Part shown: piece after piece, positions 1-11,159 of the stretch
How positions within the stretch are numbered: the stretch's first letter is position 1
Layout: every line of letters starts with the position of its first letter
From: Bryopsis sp. KO-2023
Taxonomy: Eukaryota > Chlorophyta > Ulvophyceae > Bryopsidales > Bryopsidaceae
Direction: 5' to 3'
NCBI GenBank assembly: GCA_030272585.1
Contig: BSYQ01000004.1
Location: 2,418,001-2,482,000 of the forward strand
DNA length: 64,000 nucleotides
The notes under the pieces: model-generated
The model's database searches: none
What the model saw: the letters and a program-made list of their open reading frames with translations, nothing else
What the model was told of the DNA's origin: nothing
Translations under genes and position numbers: made by a program

Positions 1-153
1 AAATTTCAAATTTTAATTCAGCAGCAACTAATGTATCCCATTGCAAAAAATAAATTTATTCTATAGCACTGCCAGAGTCTTTGTTTTTTTAGATTTCGTC
101 GATTTTTCTTTTTGAAACAAAGAAACAACGTAATGATCGAGTATTTGCTGCAG

Positions 154-3100
154 GGGCGACCGTTGAAGCACAAAACGAACGTGACCAAACTCCATTGCAT
201 TATGCTGCAGAATATGGTGGCTTGGATGTTGCCAAACTTTTGGTCAAAGAAGGTAGTGCATGCAGAATATCGGACCTTCCTGTTGCCTATCCATTGATGC
301 ACTCCTGTTTCCACCACAAACTGTGTTGGTTCTTGTAGGGGCGAATGTGGATTTCAGAGACGAGCGTGAAACCACCCCCTTGATGCAAGCGTCACATTTT
401 GGAAAAGTGAAGCTGGTTGAGTATCTCCTAGCAGCAGGTACCAACCTAGAGGGGTTTCTGACCACCTTTCTTTTTTTGGTGCAGATGTATCATCGGTGGT
501 GGAACTAGGGAGGTCTGAAAAAATGCAGAATGGTCATTTTTTGAGTGATTTTTTGTGTGGGAGAATTACTGCTTTTGGATGTTGAGCAGAGAGAAGGGTT
601 TTTTTGGGGGGTGGGGGTGGGGGTGGGGGAGGGTGGGTGCTGATAATTTTTTCTTATTGTTTCTTCGATATTAGTTGTGGCTGACAAAACTTGCAGTGTT
701 GGTCGAGAATCCATATCAAACTCATGGCTGTGGCTTGGTATGTATTGCAACATGTCTGTAGCGGTTTGCTTCAGGGGCAGAGATTGATTCACGAGATACT
801 TACGACGACACTGCATTGCATTCGGCCGCAAGTGAAGATCACTTGGATGTTGTCACAGTTTTGATCCGAGCAGGTGAAGTTCAACAGCATTTTTGGTGTA
901 TACATGCCTTGCAGCGCAAATTGGCGTCAGGACAACTATCTTGAAATAATGTAGTCAGATACATCGTTGATTGTTTTCTTCCAGGGGCAGATGTGGAATC
1001 AAAATCAAAGACTGGATATACTCCATTGATGGAAGCGTCACGTTACGGAGGAGTGCAGTTGGTTCAGCATCTCCTGGAATCAGGTGATCTTTGGGATTTT
1101 TCTGGTTCGTTTCCATATTGCTTTTCTGGGGAAAAAAGCAGATCCCTGCTTGGAAGATGCCCATTCAAGCACCATAAAGTTTCATAAAATATACGTATCA
1201 CACACAGAGCTAAAACTAGTCAACAATTTGATGGCGCTGAGGGTTGCGACATGCACTTCATAAATTTTTTTAGGGGCCGATGTCAATGCACAAAACGATT
1301 ATGGGATGACTGCTTTACACGCGGCTGCTTCACGCGCCGCTATCTTTGGAACCTCTGGAGACATTGTCGATATTTTGATCAAAGCAGGTGACGTACGATA
1401 GAGGGCGCTGGATTTGCTTTGCTTTTTCCTTGGTGAAAGTCACATATTAACTTGATTTAAATAAATAGTAACGATGGAAGTGGGGTCGACATGTCTCACA
1501 CAGACGTTGCATTGCTTTTTCCTTCAAAGGCAAATATGAAGTTAGACACACCCTCTAAATTCACACCTTTCTCAACCATTTTTATTTTATGATAAAATGC
1601 TGGGATCCTGGCAGTTGAGATATGCATTGAAACTCTTCCCTCATGGATTGTTGCAGGGGCGAATCTAAACACACAGAACACATCCGGTGAAACTCCATTG
1701 CATGAAGCTGTAAATGGAAGAAATAGCCCGGAGGTTGTCGCGGCATTAATCAAAGCAGGTGATTTATTTCGGAGTAAACCCTTGAAAAAAAAATGATTGT
1801 CACAGTTGTAACCAAAAATTATATATATATATGAATGAATGTTCAACTTACATTAGGTAAACTTGCCCAACGACGGCCGTCCACAACGAGGTGTTTTAGC
1901 CTTGCCCTTAGTAAAAATTCAGCCCAATAAAGTCAGCTCTAGAAAACCCTTCACAGTTGCATCTAAAAATAAAGTAAACCTAGTAAAAATCCCTTGTGAA
2001 ATTGCCTAGCACCTTGGAAACGAAACTCTGAATAAAATGCCTTGTTTAAATACCGGCCATGATCATTTATATATATTTATGAGAGATTCTGTTACTGGGG
2101 CTCTGCTGATAGACCAAGACATTTCAGAATAGTTGCTTTTTCTAATTCAGGAGCGAACGCGGATTTGAAAGACAAATATGGAGCAACGCCTCTGATGCGT
2201 GCAAAGATGGTAGAGATGATCAAGCATCTCGTGGAATCAGGTGCCCCTGGGGATTTCATTACCACCTCCGCATTTGAGCCGCCAGAAATGACGGTTTCAT
2301 CGAAAACTGTTGCAGCTGAGATGATATGTGTTGCAACTCATTTTTCCTCATAAATAGGGGCAGATGTTGAAGCACAGGACAATCGGGGCCGAACGGCATT
2401 GCATTATTTTGCACTACAGGGCTGGGTGGCCACCCATGGATGTTGTTCAGATTTTGGTGAAAGCAGGTGATGTTTGACTCTGGATCCCTCAAAGTACATT
2501 AAAAATTTTCCTTGTTATGTCATGTGTGGTTGCAATTTTTAATAAAGGAAGCGTTGCACCACATTTTGAGTTCTACTTAATTTTGGCCCATAGGCGCGAA
2601 AATTGATGCACAGGATCACAAGGGGAAAACTCCGTTGCATATTGCTGCAAATTGGAAATGGAAGGGTAATTGGAAGGCGGAAGAGGAAGGCATATTGGGC
2701 GTTGTCAAGATTTTGGTGGAGGCAGGTGATGCTCTGCATGCAGGAACCCACCCTACTTCCTTACTTCTTTCTTACTGTTTTACAGTGATGCTCACTTTTC
2801 CTGCTTGCCACTTTTTGTTCTCTTTCAGGGGCAAATGTGGATTTGGAAACAAATGAGGGGCACTCGCCCTTGATGCTTGCAGCGCAAGAAGGCGAACTGA
2901 TGATGATGTCTCTTCTCTTGGAATCAGGTGTTCTTGGACCTTCTCAATCTGCCGACCAAGTTTTGATTTTGTCGTTTGAACTCATGAAATGCAATGCACA
3001 TATCCGTGTGGTTGAGAAACCTCCATAAATAATCCTGATCCTTTCCCGGGGAAAGAATAGCATCAAGCCGGCTCTGTACCAAACAAAGTAAGAATCCTAC

Positions 3101-5333
3101 CATACCAAATTCCTTTGCAAATATAGTCCATGTGGGGGCAGCGCCCAACAAGCAGCGGAACATTCAAAAAAGAAAAGAAGTCTGACGTTTGCAGCGAACT
3201 GGCAGGTCAAATAAGATAGCAAGGCGACTCCCCTGGAAAGATGTAGGATAGTGATCACTATGGTCATGACCAAAAAATGAAGAGGAGGGGGGGGTTGAAA
3301 CACTGCCTTTGTGGTGTGCTGTAGGGGCAAATCCTGATGCACAAGATTACGATGGCAATACTGCATTAACCGAAGCTGTATTGTCTGAGGGCGGGGAGGA
3401 AGATGCCCTGAATGTTGCGAGGGTCCTGATCAATAACGGTAATGCTCAATGCGGACTATTGCTGCTGTTTTTGGACTTTGATTCATGCTTTGGTTTGTGG
3501 AGAGGAAGAATGTAAGCTGACCAGATAAAATTTATACAAATATATTTATATTTTTATATATATACAAATTTTAAATGGCGATTGTTTTCATAAGCTCTTA
3601 ATTATGAGATGCCACCTTGTGTGTTGGAGTGCTCGGATCCACCTCTACCTCCCTATGTTCAGCTATTCTGGAATTTGATACTGATGGGTGGATGGACAAA
3701 GATGTGTATCATCATTGTCTCTTTATGGTTCACCAATGCTTTCTAGGGGCAACTGTGGATTTCAAAGAACGAAATGGAGAAACCCCGTTGATGCTTGCAG
3801 CACGAGAGGGGAAGCTGGAGATGGTCGAGTATCTCTTGGAATCAGGTACCTTGGCAGAAACTTATCCTCCTGCGTATTATGCGCTGCATTCAATCCGATT
3901 TATGCATGCAGGTCTCTCTGCAAAGCACCGTATCTGACGGTTCATCATACAGAATTTGACTTTGGGGCTATGTCAATCCAGATCCAGGGTGGGAAGATTC
4001 ACATGGTGAACCATAACGATTGAAGTGCCATGTGTTGCGATGTATCCTTCATTTGACTTGAGCGTGCTGCAGGGGCAAATATCAATGCATGGAGTGACCC
4101 CGCTGGAGACACTCCCTTACATCAAGCTGTAGAAAGAGATCGCTTGGACGTTGTCAAAGTTTTGATCAAAGCAGGTGATGGGGATTTTTTTCTTTCTGTT
4201 CATGCCCTGGTGGTTTCAGAAAATGCATCTGGTGGTTACTCATATTGTGATTTTTCTTCTATTTTGTTAGGGGCAACAGTTGATCCAAAGAGTTGGAAAT
4301 CTCCATTGCATCTAGCAGCACGATGGGATCACTGGGATGTTTTCAAGCTTTTGATCGAAGCAGGTGATGGGGATTCTTTTCTGGTTTTGCATTGTTTCAT
4401 TTCTTTTCATCTCTGTCATTTTGACAGAAAGTATTTTTGTTTTTGTTTTTATAGATTTTAAAATGTTCAGTGATCACTCCTGTTATGGTTTTCCCCCTTT
4501 TTATTTACAGGGGCAAGTGCGGATTTGAAAGACGAAGATGGAAAAACGCCTCTGATGATGGCAGCTGAGTGGGACAAAGTGGAAGTGGTCGAGTCTCTGT
4601 TGAAAGCAGGTGTTATTGGATTTTTCAAATTCCCATGCTGATAAAAGAGTTCCATTCCAGTGAATGTAAACCAGCATACAATTCGGCAAAAAAAAAAAGA
4701 TATAAGGTTGTAGCAACGAACGAGGTAGATCGTTTCTTTCCCCATTCGACTTGTGTTATGGAGTATCGTTACCATTGCTCTGGATTTGGTAAGGAAAAAA
4801 AAAGAATCTTATGGAGGTATTTGTGGTGTTGATGACTGTTTGCAGGTGCAAACATCAATGCCCAAGATGATCTTGGCAATACATCACTGATGAGGAGTCT
4901 CAGCAATTCCCTAAAAAACCAAACACTCGTTGCATTGATAGACAATGGAGCTGAAGTTAACGCCCACAATGATGAAGGAAACACGGTGTTGCACTTTGCA
5001 GCCAATTATGGCGATTCGATATCAGCTGAACTTCTGATGAAGGCAGGAGCTGATGCTGACATTCGGAATGATGATGGGGAGAAACCTGTGGACTTAATTA
5101 TTTGCGCATGCTATGAGTTGATGTTCGGATACCGATGTGAACAAATAGCGTATCAAGGCCGGTATATATGTAAAGGGGACAGAAAACGTCTCAAGAGCCA
5201 TTCTGGAAGATTGATTTATCAAAGTGTCCTGTCGAGAAGAGCCATTCACACAAACTGGGACAGTAGCATTTTTGGGGGGGTGCAAAATCGATGCGTTTGC
5301 TTGTTTTGGGATCCACCACATTATTTGGGATAG
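154..5333 (+). CDS. Ankyrin-repeat gene A (3' part, exon-per-repeat, probably damaged)
   Basis: The gene runs in from the left edge. Sixteen exons are visible: 154-252, 339-437, 775-873, 985-1083, 1274-1387, 1657-1758, 2151-2240, 2358-2466, 2594-2725, 2829-2927, 3325-3438, 3747-3845, 4073-4174, 4271-4363, 4511-4609, 4846-5333. Each internal exon starts after an AG with two bases of a Gly codon and ends with a lone G before GT, so all introns are phase 1 and one exon equals one ankyrin repeat of about 33 residues (for example [19 protein letters not shown]). The likely role is protein binding; the partner is unknown. Exon 2358-2466 is 109 nt and breaks the frame relative to its paralog in gene F. 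The terminal exon carries an insertion near 5145-5165, so the conserved Cys-rich tail is lost and the frame runs on to 5333. It is the inverted paralog of gene F. Whether it still makes protein is unclear; skipping the 109-nt exon would restore frame. Confidence 0.75.
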
Positions 5334-6737
5334 CTCTGGTGCAACTTCTACCTCCACAGTTAAGCAGAAATCGCAACACAGTTTTGATCGAGGTCACTTT
5401 ATGTTTATTGATTTGGTTTTTTTTTCTCATTTGGAGGTGCTTGATGGACACCATGATGTCTGTCGTGATTTATATACATTTATGGTTCGTTAATTGGTAT
5501 GTGATGAATTTTTCTGATTTGTATCAACAGTTTTGTTTTAAGGGGGGGAAGGGATAATTGTGAATGTTACGAAGGAATCAGCCCACGCTGATGGAGGAGG
5601 GGTCTTGTCGTTGTTGATGTTCTGGATCTGTGGGTTCATTTTCACTGTCCTATTTTTGTTTCAAATCAAAATGAACATGTGGTATGTATCAACGATTTAA
5701 TGCAGTGGCAGATCTTGTTTCTTTGTGTTGAACATTCCCACAAGCCATATTGTATGAGCTTGATCGATATAGACGTTTGGTATGGACTGATTTCCTCACA
5801 CATTGACGTTTCTATCTTCGATCACGTCCTGTTTGTGGGTTTTTCAATGTGGACCTGAGCAAAGGAGGCCTGGGCTTCTACGCATGTAATATTGATTAAT
5901 TGATTGAGCAAAGGAGCAGTTTGTATGAATAATTACCTGATGAAGCCGGTGATGCTTTTCCAAGCTCTTCCAGGTTGTCCCCATCAATGCAATGCAATTT
6001 CGGCATAACCCGGCCTTGAGGGAAAAAAAATTCGGATGAACAAAATCAGTTTCGGGGGAATTAAGAGAAAATGTTGTTTGGATTAAGATTTTTGTTTCAA
6101 ACAGTGGAAAAAGGGAAGGCATATAAAAATCATATATTTGATGGAAAGGGTTTGGTTTTCTTGAAGACAAAGTGCTAAGACAAAGTGCTTGGACAAAATC
6201 TGGGTTGTATTGTCAGTGGTCCACCCCCTGGTAAATGAAAAAGTAAAGTGGGTGGTGGATCACAACCAACATTCTATTGAGAAAGGTCAGCAGTGATCGA
6301 CTCGAAACCCCAAAATAGTCACAGGGTAGGGGGGATTTGTGAGGGGGACAAAAAGGGGGTGGGTGTAACATTGTATATCCAGGGCCAATTATGACTCGAA
6401 TTTCTTAATCCAAAGTCCAAGGATCTAGAACACCCATCTGAGCTCCCAAAATCTCGAAAACTACGTACAATATTTCCAACAGCCAACAAGACCAGAAAAA
6501 ACCAAGCTTTCTTCTCATTAATCATCCCCCAAGAAAAGAAGAAAAAATCGAGAGAAAGCAGACCTGAACTTAAGACAGATCATGGTACAGCAAAAAGGAA
6601 AAAAAACTTTGTTGTTTCTGCATGAAACAATTATCAACTTCGAGCAATTGCATCGAAAAGGGTCTCCTTAACCTGGACGGGATTTGTTCATCGATGCACG
6701 TTCGACTTTTTTTTAAATCAGTTTGGAACTTGGTTTT
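5334..6737. repeat. 3' flank of gene A, left arm of the inverted duplication
   Basis: No gene is seen here. The sequence matches, in reverse orientation, the stretch from about 41890 down to 40390 that follows gene F. Part of it (about 6190-6700) recurs again at 56880-57232. It is T-rich with G runs. The duplicated block ends near 6700-6725, where a half ankyrin exon of remnant B begins abruptly, which marks a rearrangement breakpoint. Confidence 0.7.
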
Positions 6738-7743
6738 TGCATTGGGCTGCAGAGCATGCCTCTGTAGGCATTGCCAAGATTTTTATCAAAGCAGGTAAAG
6801 ATGGGGATTTCTGTTTTGGCATTGGTGATTCAACGTAAATCGTTTTATAACCATCATCACACTTGGTATTGTGGCTTTTCAGGGGCAAAGATGGATGCGA
6901 AAGATAATAATAATTACACCCCTTTGATAGTGGCAGCAAGAGGGGCCCCAGTGAAGTTGGTGGAGCACATCTTGGACTCAGGTATTCTTGGCAGACATTC
7001 TATTTCTGAATGTGCAAGCTAAGTAGCCCCCAGCTTCACTAAAGTACACCAGAAATATGGACAATTCACAAAAAACCAGATACAGGATTTTGCAGTATGA
7101 TTGGGATGTTTCCAAGATATCGGCAGCAGGAGATCATCATGATGACTCATTTGGTTTGGTCTTTTTTGAGAAATGATCTTCAAAGCATTCAAGTCCACCT
7201 TCTTTTCTGAACTCCTTCTGCTCCATTTCTGCTGGAGTGTACCCCGAGTTTGTCATGTCAGTTAGTTGAAGTACCCCACCAGGACTCTGAAGTCGTTAGA
7301 ATTTTGCATGCGGGGCTGTTTGTAGGTGCAGACATTAATACCTAAGATGATTTTGGCCTGACAGCATTGATGGAGGCTGTTGACACTGAATACCAAATAC
7401 GCCAAACACTGGTTCAACTCATTTTAGACAATGGAGCTGAAGTGAGCTTTCAAAATGATGATGGAAACACTGCACTGCATCGGGCAGCCTATTATGACCA
7501 TAGTGGATGAATCGAACTTCTGATGAAGGTGGGAGCGGATATTGACATTCTGAATCATAGAGGGTGATGGCTCTCTTTTGCTGTGGGTTGTAATTATGAT
7601 TATGATTATGATTATATGGACATTCTGAATGATGATGGGGACAGACCTGTGGACGTAGTTTGCAAATGCAAGCCATTTTGTTGTGGTGTAGAAACATGTG
7701 GCAAAGGAAAGAAAGAGCGTCTGAAAGCCATTATGCGAGGTTA
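6738..7743 (+). pseudogene. Ankyrin gene remnant B
   Basis: Three exons survive: a 5'-truncated ankyrin exon ending at 6794 (LHWAAEHASVGIAK), an intact 99-nt exon 6883-6981, and a terminal exon 7326-7743. The terminal exon has an in-frame TAA soon after its start (GADINT then stop), a TGA in the second repeat, and a 63-bp retroelement tail inserted at 7556-7618. Beyond these breaks it still shows the family's tail (PVDVVCKCK, CGKGKKERLKAIM). It is the inverted partner of remnant D at 30984-31953. It has no 5' exons and cannot be functional. Confidence 0.8.
7556..7618 (+). mobile_element. 63-bp LINE 3' tail insertion with 12-bp TSD
   Basis: The 12-bp direct repeat gacattctgaat at 7544-7555 and 7619-7630 flanks the insert. 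Joining the flanks restores a normal ankyrin reading (GADIDILNDDGDRPVDV). The insert matches the 3' end of the LINE at about 55036-55091, including its ATTATG-type tail. It is therefore an extremely 5'-truncated copy of that LINE. Confidence 0.85.
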
Positions 7744-8690
7744 GTCTATCAAAGTGGCCCGTTGAAAACACTCATTCACTGGAGAGGACATAATTTCCTG
7801 GAGAGTTCATAGTCGATCCATCTGCTGTTTTTGGGGTCTGCCACAATTTTTGGAATAGCTGTGGTGCAACTACTGCCTAACTTCTGGCTGGAATACTCAT
7901 ATGTTTTTTATATTGTTATAGGGAGGTTCTTGATGTTTTTATGTAATGTCCCGACCAGTGCTCGTTGGGTCATTGAATGGTACATTGCGATGAACGATAT
8001 TTTGTTGGTTGATGCTTTTTTGTGTCGGCAGTTTTGTTGCTTCGGTACATATCTTGTTTTTAGGGGGGGGGGGGGGGACGATAACTATATGTAAAAAAAG
8101 TTATGGAAGGATCAGTGCAGGCTGACGGAGAGGTTTATCGTTTTTGGTGTCCTGACCTTTCTCACCCTGTGGGCTCATTTGCTCTCTATTTCAATTTTGC
8201 CTTAAAGTCAGGCCTGTCTGGCTCGTCTCAATGATTCTTGCCGAAGGAGGTTTAAACCATATATATATGCATATATATGAGTGTTCGCATTATGCGAATC
8301 GCATACCGCAACAAAAATGCACGCAGCCCACTCTTCTCCTTTCTGCCGTTTCACAAAGAAACAATTTTCGATGTTTCCTATCTCTCTCTGTAAACTTTCT
8401 AACCTAAGAGATGCATCCATTTAAGAAACCTGCCTGCGCAAAATGTGAACAAGTTTATGGCTGCCAAAAGTGAAGGGGATGAATCTACACCAACAGTTTA
8501 AAACAGAGAAATACTGGATAGAGTTTTGGCGAGCCAACGACAGCCGTAGGTTGTCCTTTCCCCCCCAAAATTTTGATGAAATAAAAATGGCATGCCTATT
8601 ACGTATGTGCGTTTCTGGCGTTTCCGTGCTTTTTTACGAGTGAGAAAGCAAAAAACGCTTGACTTTTTCCAAAAAAACATATTGAGAACT
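7744..8690. repeat. 3' flank of remnant B and upstream region of the small ORF
   Basis: About 7744-8210 matches, inverted, the flank of remnant D (about 30560-30983). A 13-base G run lies near 8066-8078. From about 8490 the sequence matches, inverted, 29888-30070, and this is the conserved 5' region of the small ORF pair. No gene is seen in 7744-8690. Confidence 0.55.
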
Positions 8691-8894
8691 ATGGCGAACG
8701 GACTGATCAGAGTAGCTGTCGCGATTGGCCTCGGCGCTGGGGTGTGCCTCATGCGTCGAGTGTCTAAGGGACAACTAAGGATCCCATCAAAAGTACGAGA
8801 AATACTCGATGTCAGCGTGGTGGACATCATCGGTTTCGTTAGGGAGAAGGTCGACTTCGACCTCGAATACGAGGAGGACGCTCAAGAGAGCTGA
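8691..8894 (+). CDS. Small conserved protein of unknown function, copy 1 (67 aa)
   Basis: I do not recognise this protein. The N-terminus is hydrophobic and glycine-rich (MANGLIRVAVAIGLGAGVC), then basic, and the C-terminus is acidic (EYEEDAQES). It could be a small membrane or organelle protein. An inverted paralog at 29675-29887 keeps the frame with mostly conservative changes, which is the main evidence that it is coding. The start at 8691 is chosen because the paralog has an in-frame stop just upstream of the same ATG. The 5' region is also conserved between the copies. No introns are visible. Confidence 0.6.
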   Translation: MANGLIRVAVAIGLGAGVCLMRRVSKGQLRIPSKVREILDVSVVDIIGFVREKVDFDLEYEEDAQES

Positions 8895-9339
8895 GATCGC
8901 TTCGGGTAGGTGACGTTTTTGACGTCAACGTCGGAGAACGTCGGGTGGGATGACAGGAGCACGATATGTGCTCGCGGTCAACATTGATGATTCGATTTTC
9001 ACCTTGGTTGTCACTCAGATCGTTGAACGACAACTTCACCAGAGAACCTCAACCAAGACTACGAAGCCTGTTACTCCAACGGATTGTTACGCACGTCGAC
9101 GGGGGACAAGAACTCTTGCTAACACCACGAGCGACGTACCCATGGTACTACCCAAACCCATCATCAGCCAGCTCTTCCTTTCATGCTGCGACTCGATCTC
9201 CTCCAGCTCCTCCATCGGATCGCTAACTCCAGTTATACGTTTTCTATCGTCGGATCGCAACTCGTCAACTGTGCACGCAAATACAAACCGCACATAAAGG
9301 AAAAGAAAAGAAACGGACCGAGTGTGGAGACTGCGAAAA
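8895..9339. other. Intergenic region without a supported gene
   Basis: This stretch is more GC-rich than its surroundings. Short open frames occur on both strands, but the minus-strand frame at 9087-9293 begins with GTG and no frame has a paralog. The first 150 bp or so still match the flank of the second small-ORF copy (about 29500-29640). Confidence 0.4.
8920..8927. promoter_or_regulatory. TGACGTCA palindrome downstream of small ORF copy 1
   Basis: A CRE-like palindrome lies about 25 bp after the stop codon, inside a run of GACGT motifs (8911-8945). The same palindrome lies at 29642-29649 beside the paralog. The pair survived the duplication, but function is inferred only. Confidence 0.35.
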
Positions 9340-10030
9340 GGAAAACGTGGGACAGGAGTTTTCAGAAAAGAAGAAACAGAGTGTTGTTTCTTCTTTTCTG
9401 AAAACTCAAGCAGAAGAGTGTTGAATCAGGGGAAAGAATATTATATTTGACAGAAAAGGAAACAGAGTGTTGGATTAGTGAGAAAAGAATATTGAATAAC
9501 CAGGAGTTTGGATAAGTGGGAAAAGATTATCAGATGGAAAAAGGAAACAGAGTGTTGGATCAGTGGAAAAGATTATCACATTCAATAGAAAAAGGAAACA
9601 GAGCTATGGATCAGTGGAAAAGAATATTGCACTGAACAAAATCAGGCAAAAGAGTGTGGGGTAAGTGAAAAGGGATACTGAACTCAACAGAGAAACAAAA
9701 AAGGAAGAAAGTTTTAGATCAGCGGGGAAAAGAATCCTGATCGCAATAGAAAAAAGGAAACAGAAGGTTGGGTCGGTGAGAAAAACTATTGATGAATACA
9801 GCAAAAGAAAGAGTGTTGGGTTAGCGAGAAAATACTATTGATTGATACAGCAAAAGAAAGAGTGTTGGGTTAGCGTGAAGAACATTGAACTCAACAAAGC
9901 AAATAAAAAGGAAAAGAGTTTTAGATCAGTGGGGAAAAGAATACTGATTGCACTAGAAAAAAGGAAATAGAAGGTTGGGTCGGTGAGAAAAACTATTGAT
10001 GTATACAACGAAAGAAAGAGTGTTGGAACA
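9340..10030. repeat. Degenerate purine-rich minisatellite
   Basis: Imperfect units of roughly 50-75 bp repeat the theme gaaacagagtgttggatcag followed by a variant of ggaaaagaatattg. The best-kept pair is near 9800-9880. The plus strand is strongly purine-rich. There is no coding potential. Confidence 0.7.
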
Positions 10031-10489
10031 CATAGACGCAGGCCAAAAGTGTTTCAATTTCAGAGAAAAGAAGAAAGTGGTGGCAAAGTTTTAGGACAGT
10101 CAAGCAAACACTCTGAGATCATTTCGAGGCAGTAACCAGACAGTTGAGTAAAAGGATTATGACAAAACCAGAACATAGTTGCTGGCCTTGAAAGAAAAGC
10201 ACAGAAGGACTGTCTTTCGCATCACATAGGAATAGGAGATAAAAAAAAATTAGAGAAAAAAGGGAAAAGACCAGAGTAGCGGGAAATTACATTACAATGG
10301 ATGGGGATATTTTAATGGAAGAGGAACAAAATGTCTCCCGAAGGTAAGAAGAAACGATGTTCTTTTTGTGGGTTTCAAATTTTGTCTCAACGTTATGTTT
10401 CCAACAACGCAAAGGAACAAAACGTGCCTAGGGCGAATAATATTGAACCCCAGGCACGCCAGCTCTCAAGGCAATATAAAAAAACAGTG

Positions 10490-10680
10490 CAAATGGGCCC
10501 ACAGATTCCGAGCCAGGGAATGTTGAGGTCAGGACACCAAAAACGACAAGCCTTTCCATCAGCCTGCACTGATTCCTCCATAATTTTACATACAGTTAGA
10601 ATTCCCCCTCAAAACAAAGTATGCAGGGGAGCAACACAACTATTGATACAAATAAACGTCAAATACCCCCCAATGAAAAA
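10490..10680 (-). repeat. Orphan 3' flank of an ankyrin gene
   Basis: The sequence matches the block found downstream of the terminal exons of genes C, D, F and G (about 11715-11905, 30570-30730, 41460-41590, 49745-49905). No ankyrin exon adjoins it, so it is a leftover of another lost copy. The 154-aa open frame at 10331-10795 crosses this repeat and is not taken as a gene. Confidence 0.55.
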
Positions 10681-10738
10681 AACCAAAACGTACGGACAAT
10701 CCTGGACGGCTGGATTGTTGTCAGGAAATGACGATTTG

Positions 10739-10830
10739 TGTGAAGAGGGGGATTCGAACCCCCGCGGAATTCTAGGTCGCGACGATCCACTCTAAGGACC
10801 CGGTCAGAATTCGTTCCAGTCTGCCTCCAC
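10739..10830 (-). tRNA. tRNA-like sequence (possible tRNA-Ser, anticodon AGA), uncertain
   Basis: The minus strand has a perfect T-arm (GGGGG, loop TTCGAAT, CCCCC), and a 7-bp acceptor pairs GTGGAGG with TCTTCAC using two G-U pairs. A GGTCC/GGATC stem encloses the 7-nt loop TTAGAGT, whose middle reads AGA. The 92-nt length and long variable region suit Ser. However, the linker before the D-arm is missing and the D-arm is unusual, so it may be a decayed tRNA or a tRNA-derived element. Confidence 0.3.
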
Positions 10831-11159
10831 GATGAAATTGAAAACTCACTCCATATATACTGCTGAACTTGTTGCATGACTTCGCATCTTTTGGGGTGCA
10901 AACTTGGCGGGCCTGTTTTACGCCTCACGGGCCGCTGCGGTATCAAATGTTCGTTTGGAACATGCTTTTCCAGCTGGATGCTCGCTTAATAGCTCAGCTC
11001 GAAAAAAAGTGCTTGGAGAAAGCCAACCCAACGGAGGCCACTGTTGGAGGTGGTGAACGTCAGGTAAGAACCTCGCCAAGAATCGAAGTGAAGTGAGGCC
11101 AGACAAAGGCGGACCTCGGTGGGTGACAATCTGCCCATCAGCACCCGTCAGCTTGGTGC

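Noticed and set aside
9087..9293. Minus-strand 68-aa frame with a membrane-like stretch
   Set aside because: It begins with GTG, not ATG, and has no second copy.
10331..10795. 154-aa open frame
   Set aside because: It runs through a repeated 3' flank and into the tRNA-like sequence; other copies of the flank do not keep the frame.
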